Assembly (NCBI GenBank): GCA_016719575.1 | Contig: JADJYV010000002.1 | Span: forward strand, 124,001 to 188,000 | Source: Pseudobdellovibrionaceae bacterium | GTDB taxonomy: Bacteria > Bdellovibrionota > Bdellovibrionia > Bdellovibrionales > Bdellovibrionaceae | Reading direction: 5' to 3' | DNA: 64,000 nucleotides | Part shown: positions 42,345 through 52,377 of the stretch, one piece after another | How positions within the stretch are numbered: the stretch's first letter is position 1 | How the letters are laid out: each line of letters begins with the position of its first letter | Made by a program: the position numbers and the translations under genes | The notes under the pieces: generated by a model | The model's input: the letters and a program-made list of their open reading frames with translations, nothing else | The model's database searches: none | What the model was told of the DNA's origin: nothing

Positions 42345-43691
42345 TTATGTCGAGGTCTCCGGATTTATCAAGGTGATTTTAATTGGTGGAGGCTGGTCTT
42401 TTGACTCCGGTTTGTCGTCTCGAACATAAAGACTAAAACCAGCCGGGAGCTTGAATCCAGCCTTGATCTTGCTAGGAAGTTCCGGGTTGGTTGCTTGTAG
42501 ATCTTCAATTGCAAAACCGTTTTTCTTTGCAAAAGCGCCGATTGCGACAGTTTTCGGAACGGTGACTTTGGTGAGACGCATCGACTCAGGTCGTTTTAAA
42601 TCAGGAAAGAGCTCGGCAGCGTAAATTTCGCCGCGAAGGGCGGCCATAAAGCAAGCATAGAAGTTCGACGAGGCAAATTGAAAGCTGCGTTCATTATTTG
42701 TGTCGATAATTCGCTGAAGCTCAGTGGTCTTTAGTTTGCGAATTGCTTTTAACAAACTGCCTGAACCATGATTGTAAGCGGTCACAGCTAAGGGCCATGT
42801 TTTTAATATTCTTTTATTTTGTTTGAGAAGAAAGGCTGCAAACTGCGTTGACTTAAGCGGAGACTCTCTCTCGTCAATAAGGGGGCTGATAATAAGACCT
42901 TTTTGACCTATCCCGGGCATGATCTGCCATGCGCCTCGAGCTCCCACTCGGCTATGAGCCTCTATATTAAAGCTACTTTCAACGAGAGGCAGTCGGACCA
43001 GTTCTTTGGGGAGTCCGTTGTCTTCAAAAATTTCTTCCATCATAGATATAAAGGGAGAACTTCGAATAAGTCCTGTCTCAAAAATATCTTTTTGTCCGAG
43101 TTGGATACGAACAGATTTTATGGCCTCACGAATGATTTTTTTGCGTGGACCAGGAATAACCTTGAGTTGCTCAAAAATACGAGCTTCTTCTTGTGGCAAA
43201 TCGTCGTAGCTTGCACGCATGGAGAGCATTTTTAAGGTGGCAATGACAGAGTCTTTTTTGTGTTCAGAAAGAGTGTCCGCATCACGCCGATTCAGCCAAG
43301 CAACACGGCCTTGAGTAAAGAGATCCGTCGTGTCTGCAATGTCGAATATCACCCAAGGATACTCACGATGGTGAACTAAATACTTTTTTGAGTCATACTT
43401 AGAGTACACATCCAGCCAAAAGGACACACGCTCTTGCATTCCGGATGGGATTTTGAAGTCCTCAGCGAGCCGATTGTGCTGGTCTGTTAGGGCAAGTTCT
43501 TGGGGAGTTAGCGGGGGGGCTTTAGAGTTCACTTCAGGGGCGATTTCGAAGGTTGTTGAACTGCGGTCTTCTTCGGCGAAAGGAGCGGCGCTCTTTGGGG
43601 CAAACGGCGCGATCGAAACGGATGCAACTAAAATTCCAACGAACAAAAGTGGCGATAGAAATGAAAAAAAGCGATTTTTTATAGTTATCAT
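42345..43691 (-). CDS. Lytic transglycosylase, MltD-like (GH23)
   Basis: 448 aa with an N-terminal signal or anchor segment. The GH23 catalytic Glu is E238 in LVRLPLVESSFNIEA, followed by GARGAWQIMPGIG and VTAYNHGSGSL. A C-terminal LysM-like stretch (about 380-425, VGAFAKKNGF-type, DLQATNPELPSKIKAG) probably binds murein. It cuts peptidoglycan in the periplasm. It lies 10 bp from the MutS-like gene on the same strand, perhaps one unit. Confidence 0.9.
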   Translation of the reverse strand: MITIKNRFFSFLSPLLFVGILVASVSIAPFAPKSAAPFAEEDRSSTTFEIAPEVNSKAPPLTPQELALTDQHNRLAEDFKIPSGMQERVSFWLDVYSKYDSKKYLVHHREYPWVIFDIADTTDLFTQGRVAWLNRRDADTLSEHKKDSVIATLKMLSMRASYDDLPQEEARIFEQLKVIPGPRKKIIREAIKSVRIQLGQKDIFETGLIRSSPFISMMEEIFEDNGLPKELVRLPLVESSFNIEAHSRVGARGAWQIMPGIGQKGLIISPLIDERESPLKSTQFAAFLLKQNKRILKTWPLAVTAYNHGSGSLLKAIRKLKTTELQRIIDTNNERSFQFASSNFYACFMAALRGEIYAAELFPDLKRPESMRLTKVTVPKTVAIGAFAKKNGFAIEDLQATNPELPSKIKAGFKLPAGFSLYVRDDKPESKDQPPPIKITLINPETST

Positions 43692-43907
43692 TCTTTTCTT
43701 TTAGAGCAACTATGATGCCGAGAGAGGAGTGTCTGAGTCCTAATAGCCTGACTTTTAAAGCAATGTAGGTCGATAAAAGAGACGTATTGGGATATCTTTT
43801 GAAAATTTTTACAAGATGCGCTTAAATTTTAGCCATCGAAACCAGGCGCGTCATGCACTTGCCCTCCCGTGCTGGCAAGGATAGGATTCTAACCTTCAAG
43901 GAGTTAT

Positions 43908-44966
43908 ATGGATCCCGATCCTGCCCCGAGCCTTTTGCTGACATTTCTTTTTATTGCTCTTGCTCTCGTTTTAATTCTCTTGAATGCGTTTTTCGTAGCA
44001 GCGGAGTTTGCTATCGTTAAAGTCAGGCGCACTCGTCTTGAAGAACTTTCGGGAAAAGGAGTTAAGAGCGCTAAACTCGCAATTTTTCTCGTAGATCGGT
44101 TGGATGAGTATCTTTCGGCAACTCAGTTGGGGATCACTTTAGTGAGCTTGGCCCTTGGTTGGATTGGGGAGGAGTCCTTCTACTCTTTAATTACAATTAT
44201 TTGGCCACATGGAGGCATGAGCGATCAAGTTTACCATCTGATCGCGGGTGGAATTTCATTTTTTATTATTACTATGTTGCATGTCGTTTTAGGTGAATTG
44301 GTCCCTAAAAGTATGGCGATACAAAGGGCAGAAACAATTGTTCTTAACATTGCATTGCCGTTGCAATTTTTCTACAAAGTCTCGAGCCCGCTTATATATT
44401 CATTTACTTCGATTGCAAACTGGATCCTTCGTTTGATTGGCTACGGCGTGTCCGAGGAGCCGCCTCTTAGTGAAGAAGAGCTAAAGATGGTTATGCGTGA
44501 TTCAAAAGACGATGGCGTCATCTCTGACAGCGAGGCTCAGATTATTAATCGCGCTTTTAGTTTTTCTGACAAGCGGGCCATTGATATCATGATCCCACTA
44601 AGAGAAGCGCAATACATTTCACTTGCGAGATCTTTCGAAGAGAATAAAGCGATCATTTTGAGTAAAATGCACACACGGTTTCCAGTTTGCCGAACTGATA
44701 TGAATGATGTCGTGGGAATTCTAAATATGAAAGATATTCGTTTCGTCAATGAGGCGGACAACGGAATATTTACAAGGTCGATGCGCCGAGTGATGTATGT
44801 TTATCCTGAGATGAAGCAAGATCGTTTAATGAAGCTTTTTAGTGAAAAGCGTCTTCATATTGCTGTAGTTAAGGATAGCCGTAGCGAGCAAAATATTGGC
44901 ATTGTGACTTTAGAGGACGTCCTTGAGCAACTTGTCGGAGAAATTGTCGATGAGCATGGGAATTAG
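43908..44966 (+). CDS. CNNM/HlyC-CorC-type membrane protein (short form)
   Basis: 352 aa. A DUF21/CNNM membrane domain (about 1-190: NAFFVAAEFAIVKVRRTRLE, LGITLVSLALGWIGEE) is followed by a CBS pair (about 210-350: RAIDIMIPLREAQYIS, VVGILNMKDIRF). The usual C-terminal CorC_HlyC domain is missing: the gene stops just after VGEIVDEHGN. Proteins of this type take part in Mg or Co transport. AAGGAG precedes the ATG. Confidence 0.9.
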   Translation: MDPDPAPSLLLTFLFIALALVLILLNAFFVAAEFAIVKVRRTRLEELSGKGVKSAKLAIFLVDRLDEYLSATQLGITLVSLALGWIGEESFYSLITIIWPHGGMSDQVYHLIAGGISFFIITMLHVVLGELVPKSMAIQRAETIVLNIALPLQFFYKVSSPLIYSFTSIANWILRLIGYGVSEEPPLSEEELKMVMRDSKDDGVISDSEAQIINRAFSFSDKRAIDIMIPLREAQYISLARSFEENKAIILSKMHTRFPVCRTDMNDVVGILNMKDIRFVNEADNGIFTRSMRRVMYVYPEMKQDRLMKLFSEKRLHIAVVKDSRSEQNIGIVTLEDVLEQLVGEIVDEHGN

Positions 44967-44971
44967 TTAGT

Positions 44972-45613
44972 TCAACTGTGTAAAAAGAAAAAACTTAAAA
45001 TGGCATAAAGACTGGCTCCAACAAGGATGCCGCCTGCAATTCGTTGCTGCGCTAGCCCTGCGGATTCGATTCCCTTTCGTATAAGAGTCGGAGCGGCACT
45101 CAATGCCGGCAGTCCTCCAAGCCAAAAAAGTCCCATTGTCATAGCGCCAGCCCAAGGGCTTTTGGAAACCGCAGCGGCAACAGCGTAGGTATAAAGCCAG
45201 CCGCAAGGCAGAAGTGCAGTTAAAAATCCGACAATTGCGCCTGACTGAGTCGCACGAAAGCTCCAGCGGCTCTGTGCTTTTATAAGTAAATGAGAAATTC
45301 CCGCAGAGTAGGGAAAAACTAATGTAAGGCGGGGGAAAATGAGGCGAAGTCCTGTGATCAACAAGGTGAGTGACAAGAGAATTGCTGATCCAGTCCGAAG
45401 CGCTGGGATCGTGTTTTCAAGAAAATACTGCCCGAGACCTCCAGCCAGAACTCCCAGCAGAGTATAACTCAAAAAACGTCCGGCGTGGTAAGAGAAGAGA
45501 TTATGCTTTGCCCCCATAAGGCTTGCGATAGGGCCGCACATAGCGGCACAATGCCAACTACCAAAAAAACTCGAAGATAAAATTGCTAAAACCAGAACGA
45601 GTGTTTCGTTCAT
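44972..45613 (-). CDS. TauE/SafE-like membrane protein of the cbb3 cluster
   Basis: 213 aa, about six transmembrane helices. Motifs GSWHCAAMCGPIASLMG and TALLPCGWLYTYAV are those of COG2836 proteins that accompany cbb3 oxidase genes and probably help with copper delivery or cytochrome assembly. It is the last gene of the oxidase cluster, and its start overlaps the ccoG stop by four bases. Confidence 0.85.
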   Translation of the reverse strand: MNETLVLVLAILSSSFFGSWHCAAMCGPIASLMGAKHNLFSYHAGRFLSYTLLGVLAGGLGQYFLENTIPALRTGSAILLSLTLLITGLRLIFPRLTLVFPYSAGISHLLIKAQSRWSFRATQSGAIVGFLTALLPCGWLYTYAVAAAVSKSPWAGAMTMGLFWLGGLPALSAAPTLIRKGIESAGLAQQRIAGGILVGASLYAILSFFFLHS

Positions 45614-47010
45614 GGGTTCTTGGGGCCTATCAAGGTAATTTCTTTAAACTCAGTTTCTATCTTTGGATCTTTTAAATCATAGATTCCTAATTGAATTTTT
45701 AAAGACCCTGCAGAAAGTATATTTTCATCAAAACGCAAAAAGAAGTGCCATTCTTGAGCGGCTCCAGCCTCTAAGCGTATTGGATTTTGTGCGACAATCA
45801 ATTGAATATTTTTACTTAGACTTTCAGGCGAGAGGAAGATTGTATACTCGGAGGGCTGACCTCCTTGGTTCTGAATGTGCAGTTTAAAATGATTCAAAAT
45901 TTTATTAATGTTCTGTTCGTCTTTAACAAAGGAATAAGGAAGACCTGGAGCGCGCAGAAGAGTCGCATGAATAGAGGATCTTGTTGAAAGGGCATAAGCA
46001 AGTCCAAAGAAAAGACCAAAGATCGCAAGCATATACAAAATTGCTCGAGGCTTTTTAAGTGTTAGTTTGCTGCCATCGAGCGTGTTGTAGGCAATGAGAC
46101 CCTGTGGTTTGTTCACTTTGCTCATTATCTCGTCACAGGCATCAATGCAAGAGGTGCAGGCAATGCAATCCATTTGTAACCCATTACGAATATCGATGCC
46201 TGTCGGGCAGACTTGAACACAGCGATTGCAGTTGACACAGTCTCCGGTTTTTTTGTCATTGGTGGAGATCCCTTTACGTGGTTCTCCACGGGCACTGTCG
46301 TAGACGACAGCCATCGAACTGTGATCGAGTAGCACTGATTGAATGCGGCCATAAGGACACATGATGACGCAAAACTGCTCGCGAAACCACGCGAAGTCAA
46401 AAAGAGTAATAGCGGTGAAAAATACCACGAGTCCGAAGTACGACCAATTTTCAGATGGTGGATGTCCCATCATGGCGAGTAAATTACTAGCGCCAACAAA
46501 GTAGGCTATAAAACTATGGGCAATTAATGACGAAACAAGCACGAACAAAAACCATTTTATTGATTTTGTTAAAAAGGCTTTTGGAGTGAGCGGATTATCC
46601 CGGAGTTTACGGCGTTGGATGTAGTTTCCTTCGACCCACATTTCGATACGTCTATAGACGGCATCAATAAAAACTGTTTGTGGGCAGGCCCAGCCGCACC
46701 AGATTCTTCCCCAAATTGATGTCGCAAAGGCAAGGCCCAGTGCGAGCATTCCTAGCACGAAAAATAACAATGGAGCATCGTGGGCCCTAAGCAATATTCC
46801 AAACAAAGCGAATTCTCGGTTCGGGATGTCAAGGAGGACGGTTTGATGCTCATTGATTTTTGTCCAAGGCAGGACTAAGAAAATCACCAGCAATAATATT
46901 TGCGACCAATCTCGATGGCGTCGAAAAAAGCCTCGAACTTCGGCAGGGATAATATAAACCCTGTCTCCGTTGTGATCGATGCTTGTAAGCTTTCCGCCAT
47001 CGAGAGACAT
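45610..47010 (-). CDS. ccoG: cbb3 oxidase accessory protein CcoG
   Basis: 466 aa. An N-terminal membrane part with WCGWACPQTVFIDAVYRRIE (FixG-type) and two 4Fe-4S motifs, CVNCNRCVQVCPTGID and CIACTSCIDACD, at about residues 258-292. A C-terminal IgG-like periplasmic domain (FixG_C) ends the protein. CcoG reduces Cu(II) for cbb3 oxidase maturation in Proteobacteria. It is 3 bp downstream of ccoP. Confidence 0.94.
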   Translation of the reverse strand: MSLDGGKLTSIDHNGDRVYIIPAEVRGFFRRHRDWSQILLLVIFLVLPWTKINEHQTVLLDIPNREFALFGILLRAHDAPLLFFVLGMLALGLAFATSIWGRIWCGWACPQTVFIDAVYRRIEMWVEGNYIQRRKLRDNPLTPKAFLTKSIKWFLFVLVSSLIAHSFIAYFVGASNLLAMMGHPPSENWSYFGLVVFFTAITLFDFAWFREQFCVIMCPYGRIQSVLLDHSSMAVVYDSARGEPRKGISTNDKKTGDCVNCNRCVQVCPTGIDIRNGLQMDCIACTSCIDACDEIMSKVNKPQGLIAYNTLDGSKLTLKKPRAILYMLAIFGLFFGLAYALSTRSSIHATLLRAPGLPYSFVKDEQNINKILNHFKLHIQNQGGQPSEYTIFLSPESLSKNIQLIVAQNPIRLEAGAAQEWHFFLRFDENILSAGSLKIQLGIYDLKDPKIETEFKEITLIGPKNP

Positions 47011-47012
47011 TA

Positions 47013-47585
47013 TTACTTCCCTTCGAGATAATTTTCTACAGGCTCACCTTGAGCAGGTTTTGCTCCTGGTGGATTAGTGCCCTTTTTAGAGATTATATAG
47101 GCCGCCAAAGCATATATTTCCTCATTTTTAAGGACGGGGCCCCAAGGGGGCATGCCCTTATCGGCCACGCCGTCGCGGATAACTTTGACAATATCTAGTC
47201 GAGTTCCCTTGCCGTGAATCCAGAATTTATCAACGAGATTTGGACCAATGAGCCCCTGCATATCTTGACCATGGCAGGCCGCACACTTGGCCACATAAGC
47301 TGCTGCGCCACTCTCGGCAAATCCTGGTTTATTGAATTCTCCTGCTAAAGAGTCTTCAGACTCAGTGGGGGATGATTTTACAGAGGAACCTTTCATTTTT
47401 TCGATTTCACCAAGACTGATTTTCAATTCGTCTTGCAGAGTCGGGCCTCCAGCAATCTCGTAGTGTATGAAATAGATAAAGGCGAAAATGATGGTCAAGA
47501 AAAAAGTCCAGAGCCACCATGTTGGAAGGGGATTGTCATGTTCTACGATACCGTCGTATTCATGATACTTTTTATCTTCACTCAT
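47013..47585 (-). CDS. ccoP: cbb3 oxidase subunit III (CcoP), single-haem
   Basis: 190 aa, shorter than the roughly 290-aa proteobacterial CcoP. The N-terminal domain (YDGIVEHDNPLPTWWLWTFF) has one transmembrane helix. One c-type haem site, CAACH (101-105), with axial Met probably in KGMPPWG, replaces the normal two. It passes electrons to the catalytic subunit. It overlaps ccoQ by eight bases. Confidence 0.92.
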   Translation of the reverse strand: MSEDKKYHEYDGIVEHDNPLPTWWLWTFFLTIIFAFIYFIHYEIAGGPTLQDELKISLGEIEKMKGSSVKSSPTESEDSLAGEFNKPGFAESGAAAYVAKCAACHGQDMQGLIGPNLVDKFWIHGKGTRLDIVKVIRDGVADKGMPPWGPVLKNEEIYALAAYIISKKGTNPPGAKPAQGEPVENYLEGK

Positions 47586-47751
47586 GACTTCCTCCTTCGA
47601 TGAGCGGCATTGTTTCTATTTTTTTATAGAGAGCGATGTTTTCTTTGCGGCTGGTCCAATAAAGGACGCCCATAAAAAACAAGAAGAATATAATCAGACC
47701 AACTGAAGTCAGATAGGTATCAGTAAATTGCATCAGTGCTTCTTGTTTCAT
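47578..47751 (-). CDS. ccoQ: cbb3 oxidase subunit IV (CcoQ)
   Basis: 57 aa. One transmembrane helix (LTSVGLIIFFLFFMGVLYWT) followed by a charged tail, the standard CcoQ/FixQ layout. Its start overlaps the ccoNO stop (ATGA) and its end overlaps ccoP by eight bases. It stabilises the oxidase complex. Confidence 0.85.
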   Translation of the reverse strand: MKQEALMQFTDTYLTSVGLIIFFLFFMGVLYWTSRKENIALYKKIETMPLIEGGSHE

Positions 47752-49871
47752 TTTGTTTGTCCTTTCTGCCCGAGAGACTGAAGGTAAGCAATAAGGGCTA
47801 CGATTTCTTTCTTCTCAAGTCCTTGAGGGGCTCCGTTCGCAGCAAGCTCAGTCGCCACTTCTTGGGCCTGTTTTTGAGCATGAATGTCAGCATTGGCAAT
47901 TACATCTTCTTCGTAAGGAACTCCGGTGATCTTCATGACGGAGAGCTTTTTTCGCAGAATTGCGAAATCTGTGTCCTTTTCAAGAAGCCACGGATAATTC
48001 GGCATAATGCTCTTCGGAGTGATCGAACGGGCGTCCATCATATGGTTGTAATGCCATAAGTTCGGATACTTTTTTCCGACGCGGGCAAGATCTGGTCCGA
48101 TGCGTCTTGAGCCCCATTGGAAAGGGCGATCATACATCGACTCTTCAATCGTCGAAGGTTTTCCATAACGAAGAACTTCAGCAGCGAGAGGGCGTATTTG
48201 CTGAGAGTGGCAAACATAACACCCTTCTTTGATATAGATATCGCGGCCCGCGAGCTCAAGCGGAGTATAAGGAGTTGTCAAATTGTTAGGGCTCACATAA
48301 CGGTGCATTGAAAGTGTCGGATAGAGCTCAATGATAGAGCCAACCGCGATAGCTACGAAAGCAAGAACTGAAAAGACCAGTCCCAAGCCTTCAAGTTTTC
48401 GATGACTTTCAGTTGCAATCTCTTCGAAACCACTGCGGGAAACAGAAACAGATTCTGCAGGCTGATTTTTTGGAGCCAAAGAAATCGTTTTGTAGATGTT
48501 GTAGCACATGAGTCCGAAGCCGATAAGATACAACAGTCCACCGAAAGCGCGAACCCAGTAAAGAGGGACGATTTGCATAACGGTTTCAACAAAATCTGGA
48601 TAGACAAGAGCGCCGTTTTTATCGACAGCGAGCCACATAAGACCTTGTGTGAGACCTGCGACCACCATCGAAATGTAGTATATAAGAACGCCTGTCAGAC
48701 CTATCCAGAAATGATTTTCTAACATTTTTTTACTGAAAAGTTCGGTTTTCCAGAGGCGGGGGACTAAGTAGTAGGCCATTCCGAAAGTTAAAAATCCATT
48801 CCACCCGAGAGTGCCTGAATGAACGTGTCCGATGATCCAGTCGGTGTAGTGGCCAAGGGCCGAAACAGACTTGATCGAAAGAAGAGGACCTTCAAAGGTC
48901 GACATTCCGTAGAAGGTAATGGCTGCGACGAAGAACTTAATAAGTGGTTCTGATTTTAGAAGGTGCCATGAACCCTTGAGTGTTAGCAGGCCGTTGACCA
49001 TTCCGCCCCAAGAAGGAGCCCAGAGCATCAGTGAGAAAATCATTCCCAAAGTTTGAGCCCACTCAGGCAGCGACGTGTAAAGCAAGTGATGCGGTCCCGC
49101 CCAAATATAAATAAATACAAGAGCCCAAAAGTGAACAATAGAAAGTCGATAAGAGTAGATCGGTCGGTTTGCCGCTTTTGGTACGAAATAATACATTAAT
49201 CCCAGAAATGGTGTGGTTAAGAAAAAAGCCACCGCATTATGCCCATACCACCACTGAACCATCGCATCTTGAATCCCAGCGTAGATCGGATAGGAATGTA
49301 GAAATGAAATTGGGATTTCGATCGAGTTGACGATGTGCAGAACGGCAACGGTGATGATCGTCGCTATGTAAAACCAGATCGCTACATAGAGATACTTCTC
49401 ACGGCGTTGCCTGAGGGTCATAAAAAAGTTAACGGCAAACACAACCCAGATGGCAGCAATCGCTATATCGATCGGCCATTCAAGCTCAGCATACTCCTTG
49501 GATTGAGTGTAGCCGAGGGGAAGAGTGATGGCTGCAGCTACGATAATGAGTTGCCAACCCCAAAAATGAACTTTCGAAAGCAGGTCTGAAAACATTCGAG
49601 TCTTTAAGAGACGTTGTGACGAGTAGTAAATCCCGGCGAAGATGGCATTGCCGCCAAATGCAAAAATCGCAGCATTGGTATGCAGGGGCCGGAGCCGTCC
49701 AAACGTAATCCATTCAAGATTGGCGTTAATCGGCCAGTAGGCCAACTGTAAAGCAATCACTACGCCAAAAAGAAAAGCCGCCCCCGCCCAAATAAGCGTC
49801 GCCAGCAAAAACTTTTTGACGATGTCATCGTCGTAGTAAATTTTCTCAATGAGAGAATGTTGTGTATTCAC
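47748..49871 (-). CDS. ccoN: cbb3-type cytochrome oxidase, fused CcoN-CcoO
   Basis: 707 aa. Residues about 1-475 are subunit I with haem/Cu ligands (IVHFWALVFIYIWAGPHH, WWYGHNAVAFF, GHVHSGTLGWNGF). After a linker comes subunit II (about 520-707) with a haem c motif CYVCHSQQIRPLA. Normally these are separate genes; the fused form is known in several delta- and epsilon-type bacteria. It works as a microaerobic proton-pumping terminal oxidase. It overlaps ccoS and ccoQ by four bases each. Confidence 0.94.
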   Translation of the reverse strand: MNTQHSLIEKIYYDDDIVKKFLLATLIWAGAAFLFGVVIALQLAYWPINANLEWITFGRLRPLHTNAAIFAFGGNAIFAGIYYSSQRLLKTRMFSDLLSKVHFWGWQLIIVAAAITLPLGYTQSKEYAELEWPIDIAIAAIWVVFAVNFFMTLRQRREKYLYVAIWFYIATIITVAVLHIVNSIEIPISFLHSYPIYAGIQDAMVQWWYGHNAVAFFLTTPFLGLMYYFVPKAANRPIYSYRLSIVHFWALVFIYIWAGPHHLLYTSLPEWAQTLGMIFSLMLWAPSWGGMVNGLLTLKGSWHLLKSEPLIKFFVAAITFYGMSTFEGPLLSIKSVSALGHYTDWIIGHVHSGTLGWNGFLTFGMAYYLVPRLWKTELFSKKMLENHFWIGLTGVLIYYISMVVAGLTQGLMWLAVDKNGALVYPDFVETVMQIVPLYWVRAFGGLLYLIGFGLMCYNIYKTISLAPKNQPAESVSVSRSGFEEIATESHRKLEGLGLVFSVLAFVAIAVGSIIELYPTLSMHRYVSPNNLTTPYTPLELAGRDIYIKEGCYVCHSQQIRPLAAEVLRYGKPSTIEESMYDRPFQWGSRRIGPDLARVGKKYPNLWHYNHMMDARSITPKSIMPNYPWLLEKDTDFAILRKKLSVMKITGVPYEEDVIANADIHAQKQAQEVATELAANGAPQGLEKKEIVALIAYLQSLGQKGQTK

Positions 49872-50023
49872 AGAGAATTCCTTTCGTTGTTATCTTCTAA
49901 AATTCGGTGTGCCGGAGTCTCAAGATCATCAAATTGACCTTTCGAAGCGGCCCACATAAATGCTGCAACAAAGCCCAAGCCAAGGGCGAAAGCCATGGGG
50001 ATCATAAGAATTAAAATATTCAT
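49868..50023 (-). CDS. ccoS: cbb3 oxidase maturation protein CcoS
   Basis: 51 aa. MNILILMIPMAFALGLGF opens a single helix followed by WAASKGQFDDLETPAHRIL, the hallmark of CcoS (QFDDLxxPxxRIL). CcoS is needed for cofactor insertion. It overlaps ccoI and ccoNO by four bases on either side, so this region is one tightly coupled operon. Confidence 0.92.
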   Translation of the reverse strand: MNILILMIPMAFALGLGFVAAFMWAASKGQFDDLETPAHRILEDNNERNSL

Positions 50024-52290
50024 CGGAAACCCCAAAGGCAAGAGAGGATAATCACGGCAGAGCTAATTGGCATAAGAATGGCGGCAAGCATCGGGCTTAC
50101 AAATCCACTCAGAGCCAGAACACCGCCAATAGTATTGTAAACAAGAGAGATACTTAAATTTCGCACGAGAATGCCGCGAGTTTTTTTAGCGATATTAATT
50201 AAATCAAGTAGGGGCATGAGTCCACCACGTGTAAAATAAACGTCAGAGTGAGAGAGGCTTAAGTCCACACTTCCTTTGACAGCAATGCCGACATTTGCAC
50301 ATTGTAGCGAAAGTGAGTCATTGGCGCCGTCACCTAGCATACAAGTGTTGGTGTATTTTTCAAGGATGTTTTTTTTGTCTTCTGGAAAAAGACTAGAATG
50401 AATATTCTCGTCATCAATGTTGCATTCGAGACCCGTTTTTATCGATCGTTCTTTGGTGTCTCCCGATAAAATAAAACATTGTATGCCTGAGGTTTTAAGA
50501 GTCTTGACGACATTTGACGAATCCGGCCTCAAGGTGTCAGAGAAATAAAGACGACAGAGAGGAGCGCCGTCTTTTGCGAGTTCGATAGCAAGTTCAGAGT
50601 CATGAGTGCTTTCGGAAAGAGAGCGAAGTTCATATAAATGACCAGCAATTTTACCCCGAACTCCGTACCCGAGAATTTCTGAGGCGTTTTCAACCGGCAA
50701 AAGGGTCGTTGAAGCCGACCACTCGCTGCGAAGTGCAAAAGCGAGGGGATGATAGGACTGGCTTTCTAGACTAAGAATAATTTGACGTATTTCAGTTGGA
50801 ATTGCTTGTGGTTCGGTATGGCTTAAGCTTAGTTGACCTTCGGTTAGAGTGCCAGTTTTATCAAAGAAGACGTTCTTAATTTTGAGAATATTCTCAAAGA
50901 TAGCTGCATTTTTTATGAGAATGCCTTGGCGGAGGGCCTTTCTTAGGGCGAAGCCATAGGTTAGAGGGGAGCCAAAGGCGAGGGCACAGGGACAGGCGAG
51001 AACAATGAGTGCAAGAGATCTATTGAAAGCTTCAGAGACATCGATAGTTGAATAGATGACAAAGAAAACTATGGCGAGAGAAAAGACCACGAGGATCAGC
51101 TTTTGAGCCAAAGAATCTGTTAGATTTATAAAATTATTTTTAACTCTCGCACTTTTTTCGAGCTTTTGAAACAGTTGACCAATTTTGCTACTTTCAAACG
51201 CGCAGGATATCTGAACGAGAATGTCTTTTTCGAGAACCTTGGTTCCACCAAAGAGAGGTAAGCCCTGAGTGAAAGTTTTAGGCAGGGACTCGCCATTTAA
51301 GAGAGACATGTCCAAAAGAGCTCTTTCGGAAATCAGACGGCTATCCATTGGCAGGATCTGATTTTTTTTAACCCAGATAGTATCTCCGGGGCGAAGGCTC
51401 TGAAAAGGGACAACTTCAGTTGTATTTTCCTCTCCTAGTCGGGTGTACCTTTCTGAATTCAAACTCTTCTTAAGAACCGAGGTCGAAAGATAATTCTGTT
51501 GCACCCTTTTAAGGAGATATCGAGCCGATAAAATTAAAAACACAAAGCTCGCGGTGCTATCAAAGTAAATGGCCCCATCTCTTCTTATGAGATTGACAAG
51601 AGAAAATATGAAACTTGAAAGAAGGGCAATAACGATCGGAAGGTCGATACTTATTGATTTATATTTGAGGGAGGCAAGAGATCCTTTGTAAAAAGGGACG
51701 GCGCTATAGAGTAGAACCGGTAGAAAGAGGGAAAAACTGATCCAGTTAAAGAGCTCACCGAGTGGGCCTGCAAGACCAGCGTAGACTGGAATAACGAAAA
51801 GCATCATATTGCCTGCGCAAAATCCCGCGACGGCAATGCGCCTAAGGGACTGACGATTTTCAGCTTTATATTTCTCTTCAGTGTTTTCGTCGGCCGTCAG
51901 TGGGATGGGGGCGTAGCCGAGCTCTTTGATCGCGGCGGCAACGGCTCCGAGAGAGGCCTTGTCGTCTAACTGCACTGATACCGTCGAACTGCCAAAGTGA
52001 ACCTCTGCGCTGAGCACTCCCTCACAATAAAGAGGCAATTTTTCTAATAAATGCACACAAGATGAGCAATGAATTCCCTCAGCAAAAAACAGGTAGTTGT
52101 AATTAGGATTTTCAATTTTGTACAGTGATCTAAAGTTTTCTTGGTCGAGGTAAGAAAATTCCTCGTTAAAAAAAATTTTGGGACTTTTTGTCACAGTCGC
52201 GAGAGATTCGCAGGCCGCGCAACAATAAATTCCCCTGAAGCTTTCGCTTCCGCAGTAACCGCATTTCTGTTGATTTATTGCCAAAGCCAT
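50020..52290 (-). CDS. ccoI: Copper P-type ATPase of the cbb3 cluster (CcoI)
   Basis: 756 aa. A Cys-rich N-terminus (CGYCG, CCAACE) is followed by a HMA domain (GIHCSSCVHLLEKLP), P1B ATPase core with transport motif ACPCALAFGSP, phosphorylation site FFDKTGTLTEG and hinge LGDGANDSLSL. The FixI/CcoI class delivers copper for cbb3 oxidase. It is the first gene of the oxidase operon and is divergent from nothing: the FNR-type gene lies upstream on the same strand. Confidence 0.93.
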   Translation of the reverse strand: MALAINQQKCGYCGSESFRGIYCCAACESLATVTKSPKIFFNEEFSYLDQENFRSLYKIENPNYNYLFFAEGIHCSSCVHLLEKLPLYCEGVLSAEVHFGSSTVSVQLDDKASLGAVAAAIKELGYAPIPLTADENTEEKYKAENRQSLRRIAVAGFCAGNMMLFVIPVYAGLAGPLGELFNWISFSLFLPVLLYSAVPFYKGSLASLKYKSISIDLPIVIALLSSFIFSLVNLIRRDGAIYFDSTASFVFLILSARYLLKRVQQNYLSTSVLKKSLNSERYTRLGEENTTEVVPFQSLRPGDTIWVKKNQILPMDSRLISERALLDMSLLNGESLPKTFTQGLPLFGGTKVLEKDILVQISCAFESSKIGQLFQKLEKSARVKNNFINLTDSLAQKLILVVFSLAIVFFVIYSTIDVSEAFNRSLALIVLACPCALAFGSPLTYGFALRKALRQGILIKNAAIFENILKIKNVFFDKTGTLTEGQLSLSHTEPQAIPTEIRQIILSLESQSYHPLAFALRSEWSASTTLLPVENASEILGYGVRGKIAGHLYELRSLSESTHDSELAIELAKDGAPLCRLYFSDTLRPDSSNVVKTLKTSGIQCFILSGDTKERSIKTGLECNIDDENIHSSLFPEDKKNILEKYTNTCMLGDGANDSLSLQCANVGIAVKGSVDLSLSHSDVYFTRGGLMPLLDLINIAKKTRGILVRNLSISLVYNTIGGVLALSGFVSPMLAAILMPISSAVIILSCLWGFR

Positions 52291-52377
52291 AACGACTTGC
52301 CCTCACGCTGTGTATTTTCGGCAGGAATTAGGGACGACGGTATGACGGCGATCATGTTTGAAAAAATAATTTAAAAA